From assembly GCA_041390145.1 (NCBI GenBank), contig JAWKQM010000011.1:1-64000 (forward strand): a DNA stretch of 64,000 bases. Direction: 5' to 3'. This stretch comes from Gemmatimonadales bacterium. GTDB lineage: Bacteria; Gemmatimonadota; Gemmatimonadetes; Gemmatimonadales; GWC2-71-9. The translations under genes and the position numbers were made by a program. The notes beneath the pieces were generated by a model that saw nothing but the letters and a program-made list of their open reading frames with translations, was not told the DNA's origin and searched no databases. This document shows, in pieces, positions 1 to 7,647 of the stretch (position 1 is its first letter; each line of letters opens with the position of its first letter).

Positions 1-83
1 GTCCGGACTTCCCGATCGACACCAACGCGACTGCGGCTGGTCGTGCCAACAACCGACGGGTGGAGCTGAAGCAGATCAAGTAG
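1..83 (+). CDS. OmpA-family protein, C-terminal fragment (5' end outside window)
   Basis: Reading from base 3 gives an open frame that ends at TAG (81-83). It encodes 26 residues including GRANNRRVELKQIK just before the stop. This is the typical end of an OmpA-like peptidoglycan-binding domain, in which an NxxRVEL-type arginine/glutamate strand closes the fold. The product would sit in the outer membrane or periplasm and bind peptidoglycan. Only the C-terminus is in the window, so signal peptide and upstream domains cannot be described. A strong intrinsic terminator follows the stop directly, so this gene ends its transcription unit. The OmpA assignment rests on a short motif and is moderately secure. 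Confidence 0.7.
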   Translation, partial: PDFPIDTNATAAGRANNRRVELKQIK

Positions 84-101
84 TTGCAAGGCTGGACAGC
101 G

Positions 102-139
102 CGCGCCGGGATCGCAAGATTCCGGCGCGTGCCTTTTTC
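102..139 (+). terminator. Intrinsic terminator after the OmpA-like gene
   Basis: A 12-bp stem (102-113 with 118-129, one G-T pair) is closed by a GCAA tetraloop and followed by TGCCTTTTTCT. It lies between the OmpA-like stop (83) and mscL (157). The GNRA loop plus T-run makes this one of the clearest terminators in the window. Confidence 0.9.
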
Positions 140-156
140 TACCCCCGGGAGGATGG

Positions 157-606
157 ATGCTGCAAGACTTCAAGAAGTTCCTGATGCGGGGCAACGTCGT
201 GGACCTGGCAGTCGGTGTGATCATCGGCGCCGCGTTCGGGAAGATCGTCGGCTCGCTGGTCGATGACATCATCATGCCGGTGCTCGGGCTGGCGCTCGGT
301 CGGATCGATTTCTCGAACCTGTACTTTGTCCTGAAGCCCGGGACCGACGGCCTGACCAGTTATCCCTCCCTCGCCGCGGCCAAGGACGCCGGTGCCGCCA
401 CGCTGAACTACGGCCAGTTCATCAGCGTCGTCATCACCTTCCTGATCGTGGCCGCAGCCATCTTCGTGATTGTGCGCCTGGTCAATCGGTTCGACGCCAA
501 GGCTGCCCCGCCGCCCCCCAACACGAAGGAATGTCCGCAGTGCCGCATGACAGTTCCGCTGGCAGCCACCAAGTGCGGCCACTGTACGTCAGCCATCGCC
601 GCCTGA
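157..606 (+). CDS. mscL: Large-conductance mechanosensitive channel MscL with C-terminal zinc ribbon
   Basis: 149 residues. It forms a homopentameric inner-membrane pore that opens under membrane tension and releases osmolytes during hypo-osmotic shock. The N-terminus (MLQDFKKFLMRGNVVDLAVG) and TM1 with its Gly/Ala-rich GVIIGAAFGKIVGSLVDDIIMP are the family signature. A second membrane segment lies at about residues 90-110 (FISVVITFLIVAAAIFVIV). Instead of the usual charged helical tail, the last 30 residues carry CPQC at about 126-129 and CGHC at about 140-143, a four-cysteine zinc ribbon of the kind seen in some MscL proteins. Start ATG 157 has GGGAGGA (147-153) upstream. It is monocistronic, between a terminator and the DUF481 gene. 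Confidence 0.96.
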   Translation: MLQDFKKFLMRGNVVDLAVGVIIGAAFGKIVGSLVDDIIMPVLGLALGRIDFSNLYFVLKPGTDGLTSYPSLAAAKDAGAATLNYGQFISVVITFLIVAAAIFVIVRLVNRFDAKAAPPPPNTKECPQCRMTVPLAATKCGHCTSAIAA

Positions 607-632
607 GGCTCCCGGATCGGGCTGCGAGCACC

Positions 633-665
633 TATCTTGGGGAGGGCGCTCCAAAGGGGCGCCCT
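633..665 (+). promoter_or_regulatory. Candidate promoter element with immediate hairpin upstream of the DUF481 gene
   Basis: TATCTTGG (633-640) resembles the TAnnTTtG-like element repeated elsewhere in the window. It is followed by a perfect 7-bp inverted repeat (643-649 with 659-665). The T-tail is weak (TTGTTG), so the hairpin may end mscL transcription or form the 5' end of the next transcript. Confidence 0.35.
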
Positions 666-709
666 TGTTGCGTGTCGTAACCACGTCTCAAATCGACGGA
701 GAATCATCG

Positions 710-1456
710 ATGTCTTGCTTTCGTCTGTCACACGTCCCAGCTGCCCTTGTCCTGGTCCTCCTGGCCATGCCCACCCGCGGAGAGGCACAGGCAGCGGACT
801 CCGCCCCCCCACCGCTCAAGGGGTCCCTCGACCTCGGCCTGGTCGCCGCCTCGGGTAACACCGACCTGACGACCTTCAGCTTCGGCGAGAAGCTCGAATA
901 CGTGGCAGGCAAGTGGACGGTCGCCCAGGGCGCCAGGATGGTCTACGGACAGACCAACAGCGTGGAGAGCGCCAATGAATATGCCGTCTATGTCCAGCCG
1001 GACTACCAGCTCTCGGCCCGGTGGAAGGGGTACGTGATCGGCAGCTGGGACCGCAACACCTTCATCGGTATCTCACAGCGGTTCCAGGAGGGCGCTGGCC
1101 TCTCGTTCGAGGCGATCGCCGGGCCGAAGCATCACCTGGTGCTGGACGGGGGTTTCTCGTTCTTCCAGCAGGACTTCACCAGCGGCGTCACATCGAGCTT
1201 CCCGACGGCGCGGGGACAGGTGGCGTACAAGTACGACTTCACGCCGAAGGCCTACATCAAGAACACCTTCGTCTATCTGCCAAACCTCGAAGATGGCGCG
1301 GACTACCGCATCAACAACGAGCTGGCGCTGGTGGCGCCGGTGGCTGGCCCGATCGCCCTGAAGGCCTCCTACGTCCTGCAGTACCAGAACGCGCCCCAGC
1401 CGGGCTTCGGGACCACCGACAACCTCTACACCACCGGCCTGCAGGTCACGTTCTGA
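710..1456 (+). CDS. DUF481-family outer-membrane beta-barrel protein
   Basis: 248 residues. The N-terminus is a signal peptide (hydrophobic VPAALVLVLLAMP, cleavage near GEAQA). It is followed by alternating amphipathic strands beginning KGSLDLGLVAASGNTDLTTF, the Gly-rich opening typical of DUF481 (YdiY-like) proteins that contain a salt-induced outer-membrane barrel. The sequence ends in LYTTGLQVTF, with a terminal aromatic residue as expected for BAM-inserted barrels. The ATG at 710 is chosen because it precedes the signal peptide directly and has a purine-rich CGGAGA just upstream; an in-frame start at 665 would add residues with no signal character. No specific transport role can be claimed. 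Confidence 0.85.
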   Translation: MSCFRLSHVPAALVLVLLAMPTRGEAQAADSAPPPLKGSLDLGLVAASGNTDLTTFSFGEKLEYVAGKWTVAQGARMVYGQTNSVESANEYAVYVQPDYQLSARWKGYVIGSWDRNTFIGISQRFQEGAGLSFEAIAGPKHHLVLDGGFSFFQQDFTSGVTSSFPTARGQVAYKYDFTPKAYIKNTFVYLPNLEDGADYRINNELALVAPVAGPIALKASYVLQYQNAPQPGFGTTDNLYTTGLQVTF

Positions 1457-1472
1457 GGAGCGCCCCCGGGGC

Positions 1473-2572
1473 ATGACCGGCCGCATCCATTCGCTGGATG
1501 CCTTTCGCGGGTTGACGGTGGCCGCGATGATCCTGGTCAACAACCCCGGGAGCTGGTCCTACGTCTACCCGCCCCTTCGGCACGCCGAGTGGGACGGGTG
1601 GACCCCGACGGACCTGATCTTTCCCTTCTTCCTGTTCATCGTCGGTGTCTCCATCGTCGTCGCGTTCACCCGTCGGGAGCTGGCGGGTGCCACGCCGAGG
1701 GCCCTGCTTCGCAAGGCGCTGCTGCGGGGCGGGCTCATTGTGCTGGTCGGTCTGCTGCTGGGCGGTTTTCCCCGGTACGACCTGGCGCAGATGCGGATCC
1801 CGGGTGTCCTGCAGCGGATCGGGGTCGTCTACGCCTTCACGGCGCTGATCTTCCTCGGTGCCGGTCCCAGGGCCCGGCGATGGATCGCCGCAGGGCTCCT
1901 CGTGGGCTACTGGCTCCTCTTGACGCTGGTGCCGGTTCCTGGCGGCGGCGTGGGCGACCTCACGGCCGCCGGCAACCTCGGGCCTGGCTGGACCGGCTGA
2001 TCCTGGGAGGGCACCTCTGGACGCCGGACTTCGATCCAGAGGGGCTGCTCAGCACGCTGCCGGCCGTCGCGACCTGCCTCTTGGGCACCTTCGCAGGGGA
2101 GCGGCTTCTGGCCGACCGACCTCCCGCCGATCGGACCGTCGGCTTGCTGCTGAGCGGTGCGGCCCTCATGGTGGCGGGACTCGTCTGGGACTGGTGGTTT
2201 CCCATCAACAAAGGGCTGTGGTCCAGCTCCTACGTGCTGTTCACCGCCGGGGTCGCCGGCCAGGCGCTGGCGGCCTGCTACTGGGTGATTGACGTGCGGG
2301 GGAAAGATCGCTGGGCCGGCCCGGCGTATGTCTTCGGGACCAACGCCCTCTTCGCCTTCGTGCTCTCGGGGGTGCTGGCTCGCTGCCTGGCGCTGTGGAA
2401 GATTGCGACTCCCGAAGGGCCCGTTGCGGCTCCGCGGTGGCTCTTTGAGCGGGTGCTGGCGCCGATGGCCGGACCGATGATAGGCTCGTTGTCCTACGCG
2501 CTTCTCAATGTGGCCGGAATCTTTCTGCTGACCGCCGTGCTCTATCGCCGTCGCATCTTCGTCAAGTTGTGA
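1473..2572 (+). CDS. HGSNAT/DUF5009-like membrane acyltransferase, split by a frameshift at about 1980
   Basis: The first part (1473-2000) opens with MTGRIHSLDAFRGLTVAAMI and contains PTDLIFPFFLFIVGVSI. This matches bacterial homologues of heparan-alpha-glucosaminide N-acetyltransferase (COG4299/DUF5009), multi-spanning proteins that transfer acetyl groups across the inner membrane. The frame then ends at TGA 1998, while a second frame continues the family sequence as AWLDRLILGGHLWTPDFDPE to 2572. Adding one G to the GGG run at 1980-1982 joins both halves into a single protein of about 366 residues with roughly ten membrane helices. A homopolymer miscall is therefore more likely than a true pseudogene. 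The gene starts 17 nt after the DUF481 stop. The acyl acceptor in this organism is unknown. Confidence 0.8.
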
Positions 2573-2607
2573 CCCGGCCCAGGGATGCCTCGGCGGGGCC
2601 ACCGGGC

Positions 2608-2615
2608 TAAATTTC
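2608..2615 (+). promoter_or_regulatory. GCTAAATTTCCC element, possible -10 of a leaderless transcript
   Basis: TAAATTTC starts exactly 12 nt before the ATG at 2620. With a start point about 7 nt past the element, the transcript would begin at the initiation codon. The same 12-nt spacing is seen at aguB (TATTTTC to its ATG). No recognisable -35 is present. Confidence 0.4.
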
Positions 2616-2619
2616 CCTG

Positions 2620-4218
2620 ATGCTCCTCCCAGCCCTGGCGCTTGCCTTCGCGGCCAGTCTGTCCACCGATCCGCCGGCTAGTGCCCCGGCGCCGCAGGAC
2701 TCCGCGCCTCGGCTCGTGGTCCTCCTGGTGGTCGATCAGTTCCGTCCAGACTATCTGCGTCGGTACCAGGCCGAATGGACCGGTGGGTTCAAGCGACTCC
2801 TCGATGAGGGCATGCTCTTCACCGAGGGCCGTCAGGATCATGCCATCACGCAGACGGGGCCCGGTCACTCGACGCCGCTGAGTGGACGCTATCCGGCCCA
2901 TACGGGCATCGTGACCAACGACCTCGGCGTGCCCGACCGGCTCTCCCCGCTGATCGATGATCCCAAGGCCGTCGGTGCCTCGCCGCATCGGTTCCAGGGG
3001 TCGGCCCTGCTGGACTGGATGATCGCCCGGGACTCGACGACGCGCATGCTGTCCGTCGCGATGAAGGACCGATCCGCGATCCTGCCGATCGGTCGCGCCA
3101 GGGGGCAGGTGTTCTGGTGGTCGAATCTTGGCTTCTTTACCACCAGTCGGTACTATCGCGATTCCCTCCCGTCCTGGGTGCAGGAGTGGAACCGGCGGAA
3201 TCCGATGAGCCATTTCACCGGCCGCCGCTGGGACCTGCTGGAGCCGGAGAGCGCCTATCCCGAAGCCGACAGCTTGCCGGCAGAAAATGGTCGGGATGGG
3301 CGCAACACCTTTCCGCATGCCCTTCCCGACGAGGCCGGCAAGGCCGCCGCGCTCCTGCCGCATTTCCCCTGGATGGACTCGCTGACGCTCGATCTCGCCC
3401 TCACGGGCGTCTCGGCGCTGGGCATTGGAAGCGGTGACGGTGGCCGCACAGATCTGTTGTCGATTTCGCTTTCGTCGGTGGACGAGATCGGGCATGACTT
3501 TGGTCCCGATTCGAGGGAACTCCACGACATGCTGCTTCGCCTCGACGGCTACCTGGCCTGGTTTCTCGATTCCCTCGCGGTCACGACGCCCAAGGAGCGG
3601 ATCCTGCTCGTACTCACCTCCGACCATGGCACCCAGGCCATGCCGGAGCAGGCGCCTCCCACGCATGGCCGCCCCGCCGGTCGGGCGTGGCCGGCTCCGA
3701 TGATTCGCGCGGTGGCGAGCGAGCTTCGCGACCGCTGGCGCACCGACTTCGGTATCCGGTTCGACTACGGCATCGTGATGGCCGATCTCGTGGCACTTCG
3801 GTCCCGGGGGATCGACCCCGACAGCCTCAGCCGCAGCCTCGCCGCCCGGTTTCGGGCGGAGCCCTACGTCGACCGGGTCTACACGCCCCGCTCGCTTGCC
3901 AGGGCGTCGAAGTCGGATCCGCTGGCCAATCGGTGGCGTCATACACTGCCGGCCGATTTCGGCTGGCTGGTGGCCGTGATCCCGTACGAGGGCACCACAT
4001 GGGACTCGTGGACCGTCGGGGCCAACCACGGCACCCCGTGGATGGCGGACGTGAGGGTGCCTATACTCTTCTGGGGCGCTGGGGTCAGCCCCCGCGTGGT
4101 CGGGAGGCCGGTGCGGGCGGTCGACATTGCCCCGACGCTGGCGCGCCGCATCGGCGTGCGGCCAACGGAACCGCTGGACGGCGTGGTGCTGCCCGAAGTC
4201 GCCGGGAGTGCCCGGTGA
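2620..4218 (+). CDS. PafA-like alkaline phosphatase superfamily enzyme, secreted
   Basis: 532 residues with a short N-terminal hydrophobic signal (LLPALALAFAASLS). It is a two-metal hydrolase of the alkaline phosphatase superfamily that removes phosphate from monoesters or diesters outside the cytoplasm. Visible active-site elements are VVDQFRPDYLRRY (first metal Asp, D39), TGPGHS with nucleophile Thr79, N100 in TNDLGV, KDR (K149, R151), DEIGHDFGPDS and SDHGT for metal binding. The Thr nucleophile plus the Lys-x-Arg pair is the hallmark of PafA-type phosphomonoesterases, as opposed to NPP diesterases. The stop overlaps the start of the next gene by 4 nt. The natural substrate cannot be read from sequence. 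Confidence 0.85.
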   Translation: MLLPALALAFAASLSTDPPASAPAPQDSAPRLVVLLVVDQFRPDYLRRYQAEWTGGFKRLLDEGMLFTEGRQDHAITQTGPGHSTPLSGRYPAHTGIVTNDLGVPDRLSPLIDDPKAVGASPHRFQGSALLDWMIARDSTTRMLSVAMKDRSAILPIGRARGQVFWWSNLGFFTTSRYYRDSLPSWVQEWNRRNPMSHFTGRRWDLLEPESAYPEADSLPAENGRDGRNTFPHALPDEAGKAAALLPHFPWMDSLTLDLALTGVSALGIGSGDGGRTDLLSISLSSVDEIGHDFGPDSRELHDMLLRLDGYLAWFLDSLAVTTPKERILLVLTSDHGTQAMPEQAPPTHGRPAGRAWPAPMIRAVASELRDRWRTDFGIRFDYGIVMADLVALRSRGIDPDSLSRSLAARFRAEPYVDRVYTPRSLARASKSDPLANRWRHTLPADFGWLVAVIPYEGTTWDSWTVGANHGTPWMADVRVPILFWGAGVSPRVVGRPVRAVDIAPTLARRIGVRPTEPLDGVVLPEVAGSAR

Positions 4219-4586
4219 CCTTTCCATCGCTCCCCTGCTTCCCCTGTCCGCACGACTCCGCCTGCTGCGCCCACGGCTCCACCCTCGCCGAGGAGGAGGC
4301 GGCCGCGATCACGGCTCGGTATGGCGACGACCGGATCTACCTGACCCGGTGGGGCGAGTGGCGCACCCGCGTCAAGGGAGGGCGCTGCGCCTTCCTCGTG
4401 GACAATGCCTGTGAGTTGCACGACCAGCCGTTCTATCCGTTGGTGTGCCGGGGGTTTCCCTGGACCGATTCGGAAACCGGCGGTCCCTATGAATTCGACC
4501 GGACGATCTGCCCCGAGTTCGAGCAGCGCCCGGAGTTGGTGAACATCAACCCATTTCTCGGCCGCAACGGTGGCCGGAAGGGATAG
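4215..4586 (+). CDS. YkgJ-family cysteine cluster protein
   Basis: 123 residues starting at GTG 4215, which overlaps the previous TGA (GTGA). Near the N-terminus is CFPCPHDSACC, then GRCAFL, CELH, VCRGFPW and CPEF. This CxxC...CC/C...C spacing defines the YkgJ (UPF0153/CxxCxxCC) family, predicted to hold a zinc ion or an iron-sulfur cluster. The biochemical role is not established. The overlapping start indicates translational coupling with the phosphatase upstream. No signal peptide is visible, so it is probably cytoplasmic. Confidence 0.8.
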   Translation: MTFPSLPCFPCPHDSACCAHGSTLAEEEAAAITARYGDDRIYLTRWGEWRTRVKGGRCAFLVDNACELHDQPFYPLVCRGFPWTDSETGGPYEFDRTICPEFEQRPELVNINPFLGRNGGRKG

Positions 4587-4593
4587 GTGGACG

Positions 4594-5880
4594 GTGTCAG
4601 CTCCTTTTCGTAGCCTCGCATCGACGCTGATCGGTGTCACGATCGCGCTTGGTTTCCTGACCGTCCCGGCGGCCGCCCAGGAGGATGCCGCGCTGACGCA
4701 CGCGCGGGCCTTGCTCAAGACCGTCCCGCTCATCGACGGCCACAACGACCTGCCGTGGGAAATCCGGATGTCGGAAACCGCGCCGATGGACGTGAAGGCC
4801 TACAACCTGAACATGAAGACACAGGGCAACACCGATATTGCGCGCCTTCGTGCGGGCGAAGTCGGTGCGCAGTTCTGGTCGATTTACGTCCCCGGCGAAG
4901 CGAAGGATTCGGGATACGCGAAGATGCAACTGGAGGAGTTTGACATCGCCAAGCGCATGATCGCGATGTATCCGAAGGACCTCCAGTTCGTCACCACCGC
5001 CGACGGGATCGAGCAGGCGTTCAAGGCCGGCAAGATCGGTTCCCTCCTCGGCATGGAGGGCGGGCATGTCATTGAGAACTCGCTCGGCGCCCTCCGCTCG
5101 TACTATGACCTCGGCGCCCGGTACATGACGCTGACCCACAACGTCACCCTCGACTGGGCGGACGCGGCACTGGACAGCGCGAGGCACAATGGCCTGACGC
5201 CCTTTGGCCGCGAGGTGGTGCGGGAGATGAACCGGCTGGGGATGATGGTGGACCTGAGCCACGTCTCGCCCGCCGTCATGAGCAACGTGCTCGACGTCAC
5301 CGAGTCGCCGGTGATCTTTTCCCACTCGTCGGCCCGGGCCATCACCGACCACAAGCGGAATGTCCCCGATTCAATCCTCAAGCGTCTGCCGAAGAATGGC
5401 GGCGTCGTGATGGTGACGTTCGTGCCATCCTTCGTGAACCCGCAGTTCGGCGCGTGGGAGGCCTCGATGGATTCGGTGATTGCGGCGGGAATGGCCGCCA
5501 CCCACGATTCGGCCGCCGTGCGGGCGCAGCTGCGCGCGTGGCGCAAGGAGCATCCCCTCCCTCCCGCGACGTTGAGCGACGTGGCCGACCACATCGAGCA
5601 CATCCGCCAGGTGGCGGGCGTCGATCATATCGGGCTCGGAAGCGACTTCGACGGGATGGGCCCGAACGCGCCGGTCGGGCTCACGGATGTCTCCATGTTC
5701 CCCGATCTCTTTGCGGAATTGATTCGGCGCGGGTGGAAGGACAGCGACCTGAAGAAGCTCGCCGGCGAGAACATGCTGCGCGTGCTCCGGGCCAATGAGG
5801 CGACTGCCAAGCGCCTGCAGGCCACACGGCAGCCGTCGACCAAGACGATCCAGGAGATGGACGCGCCCGGCACCACCTGA
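4594..5880 (+). CDS. Membrane dipeptidase (peptidase M19), secreted
   Basis: About 428 residues from GTG 4594, chosen because it directly precedes the signal peptide (FRSLASTLIGVTIALGFLTV, cleavage near AAAQ) and follows a purine-rich AGGTGG; a GTG at 4570 is also in frame. This binuclear zinc enzyme hydrolyses dipeptides, including D-amino-acid-containing ones. All ligand motifs are present: LIDGHNDLPW (H50, D52), LLGMEGGH (bridging E155), DLSHVS (H223), FSHSSARA (H244) and GLGSDFDGM (D351). It partly overlaps the end of the YkgJ gene if the upstream start is used. Located after export, it probably serves peptide scavenging or peptidoglycan-fragment turnover, in line with the D-aminoacylase-type protein at 31.7 kb. 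Confidence 0.92.
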   Translation: MSAPFRSLASTLIGVTIALGFLTVPAAAQEDAALTHARALLKTVPLIDGHNDLPWEIRMSETAPMDVKAYNLNMKTQGNTDIARLRAGEVGAQFWSIYVPGEAKDSGYAKMQLEEFDIAKRMIAMYPKDLQFVTTADGIEQAFKAGKIGSLLGMEGGHVIENSLGALRSYYDLGARYMTLTHNVTLDWADAALDSARHNGLTPFGREVVREMNRLGMMVDLSHVSPAVMSNVLDVTESPVIFSHSSARAITDHKRNVPDSILKRLPKNGGVVMVTFVPSFVNPQFGAWEASMDSVIAAGMAATHDSAAVRAQLRAWRKEHPLPPATLSDVADHIEHIRQVAGVDHIGLGSDFDGMGPNAPVGLTDVSMFPDLFAELIRRGWKDSDLKKLAGENMLRVLRANEATAKRLQATRQPSTKTIQEMDAPGTT

Positions 5881-5907
5881 GGGCGGGACGAGTTGTTGCA
5901 GACGATG

Positions 5908-5931
5908 AGGGGCGCCCGCAGGGGCGCCCCT
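5908..5931. terminator. Symmetric hairpin between convergent dipeptidase and SURF1 genes
   Basis: A perfect 10-bp inverted repeat (5908-5917 with 5922-5931) encloses a GCAG loop. It sits between the two convergent stops at 5880 and 5939. There is no T-run on either side, so termination efficiency is uncertain, but position and stability suggest a bidirectional terminator. Confidence 0.55.
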
Positions 5932-5938
5932 GATCGCG

Positions 5939-6649
5939 TCAGGCCATCGGCGCAGCGGGATGTCGCCGCTTCCACCAGATCGCTGCGGCCCCTCCGAAGG
6001 CGATGGTGGCGAAGCCGAACCACTGGATGGCATAGTTCAGGTGAGGGCCGTCGTCGAGCGGGGGCGCGCTGCTTCGCAGCGGGGCGGGGGACACCGTCGC
6101 CGGGGAATCGGCAATGATGTAGACCGGCGCGATGGGATAGGGGAGTCGCTCGCGCAGCGTGGCGAGGTCGAGCCGGCGCCAGGTGGTGGTGCCATTGCGC
6201 TCGGCGGGCCTGGCGCCCGTGGGATCAATCGGGACTGCCATTGTGATGCCGGAGACGGTGGTCGAGTCTGCCTCGCGGTGGAGCTGCGCATCGTAGCCGA
6301 TGGCGTCGGCCGAGGGGACATAGCCGCGGAGGACAAGGATCGCCGAATCCGAACCCGCCAGTCGCATCGGTGTGACCACCTCGACCCCCGGAACGCCGCT
6401 GCGGCCCCGTCCCCGGAGAATGATTTCCTGGTCGTAGTCGTAGGCCCCCGTCGCCCTGGCGCGCCGGTTCCCCGTCGAGTCGTGCAGGGTGCGGGCATCG
6501 ACCTCGGGCAGCGCGCGTTCCGCGAGCGCCGAGGCGTTGGTGGCTCGCCGCGTGTCGAGCCGGTCGAGCTGCCACACACCGAGGCGCAGGCAGACTACCC
6601 CCATGAAGAGCGAGAAGATCACGAAGGCGAGCGGGTACCGTGAGGTCAT
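5939..6649 (-). CDS. SURF1 family cytochrome oxidase biogenesis protein
   Basis: 236 residues. SURF1 proteins help assemble haem-copper oxidases, handling haem a delivery to subunit I in the inner membrane. The N-terminal helix (YPLAFVIFSLFMGVVCLRLG) leads into GVWQLDRLDTRR, the family's GxWQxxR signature. The central region contains GAYDYDQEIILRGR and ILVLRGYVP. The C-terminus has HLNYAIQWFGFATIAFGGAA, the conserved second membrane helix. Length and two-helix topology are normal. No oxidase genes are in the window, so it is separated from its usual neighbours. Confidence 0.93.
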   Translation of the reverse strand: MTSRYPLAFVIFSLFMGVVCLRLGVWQLDRLDTRRATNASALAERALPEVDARTLHDSTGNRRARATGAYDYDQEIILRGRGRSGVPGVEVVTPMRLAGSDSAILVLRGYVPSADAIGYDAQLHREADSTTVSGITMAVPIDPTGARPAERNGTTTWRRLDLATLRERLPYPIAPVYIIADSPATVSPAPLRSSAPPLDDGPHLNYAIQWFGFATIAFGGAAAIWWKRRHPAAPMA

Positions 6650-6726
6650 GGCTGTCTGGCGTTGAGGACACCGGGGCAGGCTCCCGGGCGGACAACGGTT
6701 TCGGCGTGTACGTCAAGACGTTGCAA

Positions 6727-6732
6727 TATAAT
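6727..6732 (+). promoter_or_regulatory. Possible -10 hexamer upstream of small barrel gene
   Basis: A perfect TATAAT lies 90 nt before the ATG at 6823 in otherwise GC-rich DNA. No good -35 is found 16-18 nt upstream, so this is a weak call. Confidence 0.3.
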
Positions 6733-6822
6733 GACTTGGAGTCGATGGTGCTGGTGGTATCGGGCTTGCTCTAGTTGTGGTTGTTCCCTCGCTTCGGTCA
6801 TCATCGAAATTCTGGAGGTCAT

Positions 6823-7452
6823 ATGCGGGTCCGTCGGCTGGCCGCCGTCCTCGTGCTTGCCACGCTCGGTACCGCTCCCCAAGTCATCGCGCAGGCCGAT
6901 GGCGCACCCAAGGGGCTTGAGGTCGTCAAGAACCCGAGCCGTCGGAGCGGATTCTGGGGCAGCATCGGATTCGGGGTGGGTTCGGAGAGCTTCAGCGTTC
7001 CCGACTCAGTCGCCTCGCCTGGGTGGCTGGCCGCCCCGACGTTCAATATGCGGGTCGGCGGAACCCCTGACATTCATCTTCGTCTTGGTGGGGAGCTGAT
7101 TTCCTGGTATAACGGTGACGGTGCGTACTCCCAGACGCTGGGGGGCATGCTCGGAATCGCACAGATCTATCCCTCCACGACTCAGGGGTTCTTCCTGAAG
7201 GGTGGTGGCGGGTACGCCTGGAACTCCTTTGGCAACGACTACTACTGCTCTTGGTACTACTGCTACGAGTACGGGTATTCCTACGACTCCGGCTTCATGT
7301 GGACCGCGGGGGCAGGGTGGGAAATCCCGATCAGCCGCACGCTGAACATCATGCCGACGGTCGACTACTACGAGTCCTATTTCGGGGGCCGGTATACGGC
7401 CAACTATACCGAGAAGCTCTGGAACTTCGGGGTCGCGATCGAAATCCCCTGA
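6823..7452 (+). CDS. Outer-membrane beta-barrel protein with Tyr/Cys-rich loop
   Basis: 209 residues with a clear signal peptide (RRLAAVLVLATLGTAPQVIAQA). The start ATG 6823 has TGGAGG at 6813-6818. After the signal the sequence alternates short hydrophobic strands rich in Gly, Tyr and Trp (FWGSIGFGVGSESF, LRLGGELISWYN, FFLKGGGGYAWNSF, MWTAGAGWEIPIS). It ends in WNFGVAIEIP, consistent with a small eight-strand outer-membrane barrel. About residues 137-156 hold an unusual YYCSWYYCYEYGYSY stretch whose two cysteines could form a disulfide in an exposed loop. No specific family was recognised beyond the generic porin/OMP-like fold. The following 195 nt before the giant gene hold no convincing terminator. 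Confidence 0.7.
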   Translation: MRVRRLAAVLVLATLGTAPQVIAQADGAPKGLEVVKNPSRRSGFWGSIGFGVGSESFSVPDSVASPGWLAAPTFNMRVGGTPDIHLRLGGELISWYNGDGAYSQTLGGMLGIAQIYPSTTQGFFLKGGGGYAWNSFGNDYYCSWYYCYEYGYSYDSGFMWTAGAGWEIPISRTLNIMPTVDYYESYFGGRYTANYTEKLWNFGVAIEIP

Positions 7453-7647
7453 TTTGGTCGTCCACCAGTTTTTCCACAATTGGGTGTCGCGGCACTGCCA
7501 TATGGGCGGTCCCGGCACCCTCTTCGTTTTGTGCAAGTAGTTGCGGGGATTGGGTTTTGACGATACCATATCTCCCCCCGAAGGGGCACGGCATGTGCCC
7601 GATGAGGGTGGCTCTAACCCCATTCCCCGCTGTCTGAGCAACGCCTT

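Noticed and set aside
7584..7600. GGGCAC-GGCAT-GTGCCC hairpin as terminator of the small barrel gene
   Set aside because: Lies over 130 nt from the stop, is only 6 bp and has no T-run.
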